A DNA stretch of 64,000 nt from Caballeronia glathei (lineage in GTDB: Bacteria > Pseudomonadota > Gammaproteobacteria > Burkholderiales > Burkholderiaceae). The position numbers and the translations under genes were made by a program. This document shows, in pieces, positions 60,316 through 64,000 of this stretch. The stretch spans positions 84,926 to 148,925 of the forward strand of contig NZ_JFHC01000009.1 in NCBI RefSeq assembly GCF_000698595.1. Reading direction: 5' to 3'. Position 1 is the first letter of the stretch, and each line of letters begins with the position of its first letter. The notes beneath the pieces are model-generated. The model made no database searches. It was not told the origin of the DNA and saw nothing but the letters and a program-made list of their open reading frames with translations.

Positions 60316-61509
60316 ATGAGCGGACCTCTTAAGGGCATTCGGGTCGTCGAGATCGGAACCCTCATCGCGGCACCTTTCGCAGCCAGAATGCTGGCGGAAT
60401 TCGGCGCCGAAGTCATCAAGATCGAAACCCCCAACGGCGGCGATCCCCTTCGCAAATGGCGAAAGCTGCACGAGGGCACTTCGCTCTGGTGGTATCTGCA
60501 GTCGCGCAACAAGAAGTCGGTGTGCGTGAACCTCAAGTCGGCCGACGGCATCGAGATCGTCAAGCGGCTCGCGAAGGACGCGGACATCGTCATCGAAAAC
60601 CTGCGACCCGGCGCGCTCGAGAAGCTCGGCATCGGCTGGGACGTGCTGCACGAAATCAACCCCAGGCTCACGATGGTCCGCATCTCCGGATACGGCCAGT
60701 CGGGCCCGTACCGCGACCGCCCGGGCTTCGGCGCGATCGGCGAGGCGATGGGCGGCATCCGCTACACGACGGGCGACGTGGACGGCGCCCCGGCGCGCGT
60801 GGGCGTGAGCCTCGGCGATTCGCTCGCGTCGCTGCATGGCGTGATCGGCGCGCTGATGTCGCTGCTGCGCGTGAAGACGGGGCAGGGCGAGGGCCAGGTG
60901 GTGGACGTCTCGCTCGTCGAAAGCGTTTTCAACCTGATGGAAAGCCTCGTGCCGGAATACGACCTGCTCGGCCACGTGCGCGAAAGAAGCGGCGGCGCGC
61001 TGCCGGGCATCGCGCCGTCGAACACGTACCGCACCGAGGACGGCGGCTTCGTGGTGATCGCGGGCAACAGCGACCCGATCTACAGGCGCCTCATGCAGGT
61101 GATCGGCCGCCCCGATCTCGCCGACGATCCCGCGCTCGCCCACAACGACGGCCGCGCGCTGCAAAGCGCGATGCTCGACGAGGCGATCACCGCGTGGACC
61201 TCGCACCACTCCACCGAGGACGTGCTCGCCACGCTCGAACGCGAGGAAGTGCCGGCCGGACGCATCTATTCGGTCGCGGACATCGTCGCGGACCCGCACT
61301 ATCAGGCGCGCGAGATGTTGCTCGACGCGAGCCTGCCGGGCGGCGCGTCGGTGAAGATGCCGGGCATCGTGCCCAAGCTCTCCGACACCCCGGGCGAAGT
61401 CAACTGGCAGGGTCCGGCCCTTGGCGAGCACACGGGTTCCGTGCTGGCCTCGCTCGGCTTCGATGCGAGCGACGTGGCGCGCCTGCGCGCCGAAGGAGCC
61501 GTGCAATGA
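60316..61509 (+). CDS. CaiB/BaiF family (class III) CoA-transferase
   Basis: A 397-residue enzyme that moves CoA between carboxylic acids. N-terminal GIRVVEIGTLIAAPFAARMLAEFGAEVIKIE, the RNKKSVCVNLKS and NLRPGALEKLGIGWDVL blocks, and SGYGQSGPYRDRPGF are typical. The gene overlaps the start of the lyase gene (ATGA), so the two steps are coupled: CoA activation, then cleavage. The donor and acceptor acids are not known. Confidence 0.9.
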   Translation: MSGPLKGIRVVEIGTLIAAPFAARMLAEFGAEVIKIETPNGGDPLRKWRKLHEGTSLWWYLQSRNKKSVCVNLKSADGIEIVKRLAKDADIVIENLRPGALEKLGIGWDVLHEINPRLTMVRISGYGQSGPYRDRPGFGAIGEAMGGIRYTTGDVDGAPARVGVSLGDSLASLHGVIGALMSLLRVKTGQGEGQVVDVSLVESVFNLMESLVPEYDLLGHVRERSGGALPGIAPSNTYRTEDGGFVVIAGNSDPIYRRLMQVIGRPDLADDPALAHNDGRALQSAMLDEAITAWTSHHSTEDVLATLEREEVPAGRIYSVADIVADPHYQAREMLLDASLPGGASVKMPGIVPKLSDTPGEVNWQGPALGEHTGSVLASLGFDASDVARLRAEGAVQ

Positions 61510-62447
61510 TCCGCGATTACTCTCAACGGCTGGTCGTTCAGGAAGTGGCGCCGCGCGACGGCTTGCAGATCGAACAGAAGTGGGTCGAGACCGACGACAA
61601 GATCGCGCTGATCGACAACCTGTCGGCGTGCGGCTTCACGCGCATCGAAGCGGGCTCGTTCGTGTCGCCGAAGGCGATCCCCGCGCTGCGCGACGGCGAC
61701 GAAGTGTTCCACCGCATCGGGCGGCGTCCCGGCGTGATCTACGTCGCGCTGATTCCGAACGTGAAGGGCGCGGAGCGCGCGCTCGCCGCCCACGCCGACG
61801 AACTCAATCTCGTGATGTCCGCGAGCGAGACGCACAACCGCGCGAACATGCGCATGAGCTGCGAGCAATCACTCGCGGGCTTCGGCGACATCGTGCGCCT
61901 CGTCGCCGGCTCGGGGGCGTCGCTCAACGCGACCGTCGCCACGGCGTTCGGCTGTCCGTTCGAAGGCCGCATCGACGAGGACCGCGTGGCGTCGATCGTC
62001 GACACCTACCGCGAGATGGGCATGCAGGGCATCACGCTCGCCGACACCACGGGCATGGCGAATCCGCGTCAGGTCGCGCGGATCGTCGAGCGCGTGCTCG
62101 GGCGCATCCCCGCCGAGGCGCTCACGCTGCACTTTCACAATACGCGCGGCCTCGGGCTCGCCAACGTGCTCGCGGCCTACGAAGCAGGCGCGCGCCGTTT
62201 CGACGCGTCGCTTGGCGGCCTCGGCGGCTGTCCGTTCGCGCCGGGCGCGTCCGGCAACATCTGCACGGAAGATCTCGTCGCGATGTGCGAGGAGTTGAGC
62301 ATCCCGACCGGGATCGATTTGCTGAAGCTGATCGAGCTGTCGCGCACGCTGCCCGCACTCGTCGGCCACGACGTGCCGGGGCAGGTGGCCAAGGCGGGCC
62401 GCAACTGCGACCTGCATCCCGTTCCCGCGTATGTACGCACCATCTGA
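61506..62447 (+). CDS. Hydroxymethylglutaryl-CoA lyase family protein
   Basis: A 313-residue TIM-barrel enzyme of the HMG-CoA lyase type. The catalytic VAPRDGLQ (Arg17, Asp18), metal ligands in HFHNTRG and the C-terminal loop GGLGGCPFAPGASGN with its cysteine are present. It would cleave a 3-hydroxy-3-methylacyl-CoA to acetyl-CoA plus a keto acid. Its ATG overlaps the stop of the CoA-transferase gene and GGAG lies inside that gene. Confidence 0.9.
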   Translation: MIRDYSQRLVVQEVAPRDGLQIEQKWVETDDKIALIDNLSACGFTRIEAGSFVSPKAIPALRDGDEVFHRIGRRPGVIYVALIPNVKGAERALAAHADELNLVMSASETHNRANMRMSCEQSLAGFGDIVRLVAGSGASLNATVATAFGCPFEGRIDEDRVASIVDTYREMGMQGITLADTTGMANPRQVARIVERVLGRIPAEALTLHFHNTRGLGLANVLAAYEAGARRFDASLGGLGGCPFAPGASGNICTEDLVAMCEELSIPTGIDLLKLIELSRTLPALVGHDVPGQVAKAGRNCDLHPVPAYVRTI

Positions 62448-62513
62448 TTTCACTTGAACCCTCAACAACAGATTCGACCGGACGGCTCAGGCCAGTCCGG
62501 CGTGGAGACGATC

Positions 62514-63848
62514 ATGAGTGATCTGGGCGCAGTATCGGCACCGAGCCAATCGAACAAGAATGAGAACGCGGCGGACATCATCCGCAAGGTGGCATGGCGG
62601 CTGATGCCGCTCATCATGCTGTGCTATCTGTTCGCGTTCTTCGACCGCATCAACATCAGCTTCGCGAAGTTCCAGCTACAGAGCGATCTGGGCTTCTCCG
62701 ACACCGCCTACGGCCTCGGCGCGAGCCTCTTCGTGATCGGCTACGTGCTCTTCGAAGTGCCCAGCAACCTGATGCTCTACAAGGTCGGCGCGCGCCGCTG
62801 GATCGCGCGGATCATGATTTCGTGGGGCCTTGCCACCACGGCGATGGTCTTCGTTTCGACCGAGTGGCAGTTCTACGGGCTGCGCTTCATCATCGGCGCG
62901 ATGGAAGCGGGTTTCGCACCCGGCGTGTTGTATTACCTGACGTTGTGGTTCCCGGCGAGCTATCGCGGACGCATCACGTCACTGCTCTTTCTTGCGTCGG
63001 CGTTCTCGGGTCTGGTTGGCGCGCCGCTTTCGGGGCTCGTGCTCGGGCACCTGGACGGCGCGCTCGGCATGGCGGGCTGGCACTGGCTGTTCCTGCTCGG
63101 CGGCCTGCCGTGCGTGCTGCTCGGCATTCTGGTGCTGAAGGTGCTGAAGGATCGCGTCGACGATGCGGGCTGGCTGACGACGTCGGAAAAGATCTATCTG
63201 AAGAGCCAGATCGCGGGCCAGAGCAAGCCGGCGCCCGGCGGGCATTCGCTGCTCGGCGCGATCAAGACGCCCGGATTCCTCACGCTGGGACTGATCTATT
63301 TTCTGATCCAGATTGCCTCGTATGGGCTCAACTTCTGGGCGCCGCACCTGATCCGCACGGCGGGCACGAACAATCCCACGGTCATCGGGCTGCTTACGGC
63401 GGTGCCGTATATCTGCGGCGCGATCTGCATGGTCGTGGTGGGGCGGATGTCGGATACGTCGGGCGAGCGTCGCAAGTTCGTATGCGGCTTGCTGCTGATG
63501 GCTGCGGTGGGCTTCTTCGCGGCGGGCGTGTTCGACAAGCAGACGACGCTGTTGATCGTGGCGCTCGGCGTGATGGGCGCGGGCGTGATCGCGGCGATTC
63601 CTGCCTTCTGGGCGCTGCCGCCCAAGCTGCTCACCGGCGCCGGTGCGGCGGGGGGTATTGCGCTCATCAACACGCTCGGGCAACTGGGCGGGATCGTGAG
63701 CCCGGTCATGGTCGGGCGCATTCGCGACATGACCGGCAGCACGACGCCTGCACTCTATGCGATCGGCTGCATGAGCGTGATCTGTGCGCTCATTCTGATG
63801 TACGGGTTGCCGCAGTCGTTGCGGCAGAAGGATCATGCTGGAGTGTGA
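62514..63848 (+). CDS. MFS transporter, anion:cation symporter (ACS) type
   Basis: A 444-residue carrier with 12 predicted helices. FAFFDRINISFAKFQLQSDLGFSD and VGARRWIARIMISWG mark the ACS family, and it is closely similar to the MFS gene at 43597. It likely imports the organic acid that the CoA-transferase activates. I chose the ATG at 62514 with GGAG upstream over the longer frame. Confidence 0.9.
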   Translation: MSDLGAVSAPSQSNKNENAADIIRKVAWRLMPLIMLCYLFAFFDRINISFAKFQLQSDLGFSDTAYGLGASLFVIGYVLFEVPSNLMLYKVGARRWIARIMISWGLATTAMVFVSTEWQFYGLRFIIGAMEAGFAPGVLYYLTLWFPASYRGRITSLLFLASAFSGLVGAPLSGLVLGHLDGALGMAGWHWLFLLGGLPCVLLGILVLKVLKDRVDDAGWLTTSEKIYLKSQIAGQSKPAPGGHSLLGAIKTPGFLTLGLIYFLIQIASYGLNFWAPHLIRTAGTNNPTVIGLLTAVPYICGAICMVVVGRMSDTSGERRKFVCGLLLMAAVGFFAAGVFDKQTTLLIVALGVMGAGVIAAIPAFWALPPKLLTGAGAAGGIALINTLGQLGGIVSPVMVGRIRDMTGSTTPALYAIGCMSVICALILMYGLPQSLRQKDHAGV

Positions 63849-63849
63849 T

Positions 63850-64000
63850 GAACGAGGGGGCTGGCGCGGGTGGGGGCACACCGTTTGATGCGCCAGCACT
63901 TCCATGAAATTTGATACGTTCGCGGTCGATCGGCACAGGGAGGCCGCTGGCGCTTGGACGGGGGGGCGTGTTGTGTTTGCACCGTTTGATGCGCTTGTGC
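63850..64000 (+). repeat. Start of a further interspersed repeat copy (cut by window edge)
   Basis: ACACCGTTTGATGCGCCAGCA (first 20 bases compared) near 63879 and, after GCTTGGACGGGG, TTTGCACCGTTTGATGCGCTT near 63970 both match the left end of repeat copy A (TTTACACCGTCTGATGCGCTT at 1158). The window ends before the stem-loop, so full length cannot be judged. Confidence 0.7.

Overview
The window is GC-rich proteobacterial DNA. Gene content and protein style point to a member of the Burkholderiaceae, most likely Paraburkholderia or Caballeronia: many LysR, IclR and MocR regulators, cyanide-insensitive bd oxidase genes, ectoine catabolism, a PHB-depolymerase-type esterase, and an interspersed repeat whose core is a stem-loop over a GTTACTTTCTTT arm. 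The assignment is inference. It looks like accessory-rich chromosome or chromid DNA: small catabolic modules, each with its own regulator, and no rRNA or tRNA genes that I could see.

Layout. 1-1120: end of a HAD dehalogenase and a class II aldolase. 1138-1899: two copies of the interspersed repeat facing each other as a large imperfect palindrome; a further, truncated copy starts at the right edge (63850-64000). 1947-7036: mostly leftward genes for a sorbosone-dehydrogenase-like protein, small zinc-knuckle and Gln-rich proteins, DUF3175, a UdgX-type uracil-DNA glycosylase and a Rieske/FAD reductase. 7095-19825: a complete ectoine/hydroxyectoine uptake and degradation region (ehuBCDA leftward; enuR, eutB, eutC, doeA, doeB, doeX, doeC, doeD rightward). 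19902-20170: an orphan pqqA (24 codons) with its own terminator. 20340-29872: a GAF/GGDEF/EAL protein, a GlxA-type regulator divergent from isonitrile hydratase, and other single genes, ending with an IclR regulator and FAD monooxygenase. 30193-31264: an unrecognised gene pair with an apparent frameshift in the first gene. 31323-33870: CioAB oxidase with its small DUF2474 subunit. 34387-41715: zinc metallopeptidase, heptosyltransferase, flavin monooxygenase, PilZ protein, DsbA-like protein, OsmC and a LysR regulator.

41758-63848: two similar catabolic modules, each LysR + two enzymes + an MFS carrier of one subfamily (FAH hydrolase/SDR/MFS at 41895-44922; CoA-transferase/HMG-CoA-lyase-like/MFS at 60316-63848). 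Between them lie an SDR/reductase pair with a divergent LysR, a ChaA-type antiporter, two gene remnants around an IclR regulator, an XRE-cupin regulator divergent from an amaB-like ALDH and an FAD oxidase, a CopG-like repressor with a PHB-depolymerase-type esterase, and an SGNH-hydrolase homologue that has lost its nucleophilic serine.

The best-integrated system is the ectoine region. EhuBCDA imports ectoines, EutB/EutC are expected to convert hydroxyectoine to ectoine, DoeA/DoeB open and deacetylate ectoine, and DoeD/DoeC convert diaminobutyrate to aspartate, under EnuR and DoeX. The most unusual items are the orphan pqqA, the frameshifted gene pair at 30193-31264, the GDAL pseudo-SGNH protein, the three-cysteine UdgX homologue and several compact operator-like repeats in divergent promoters.
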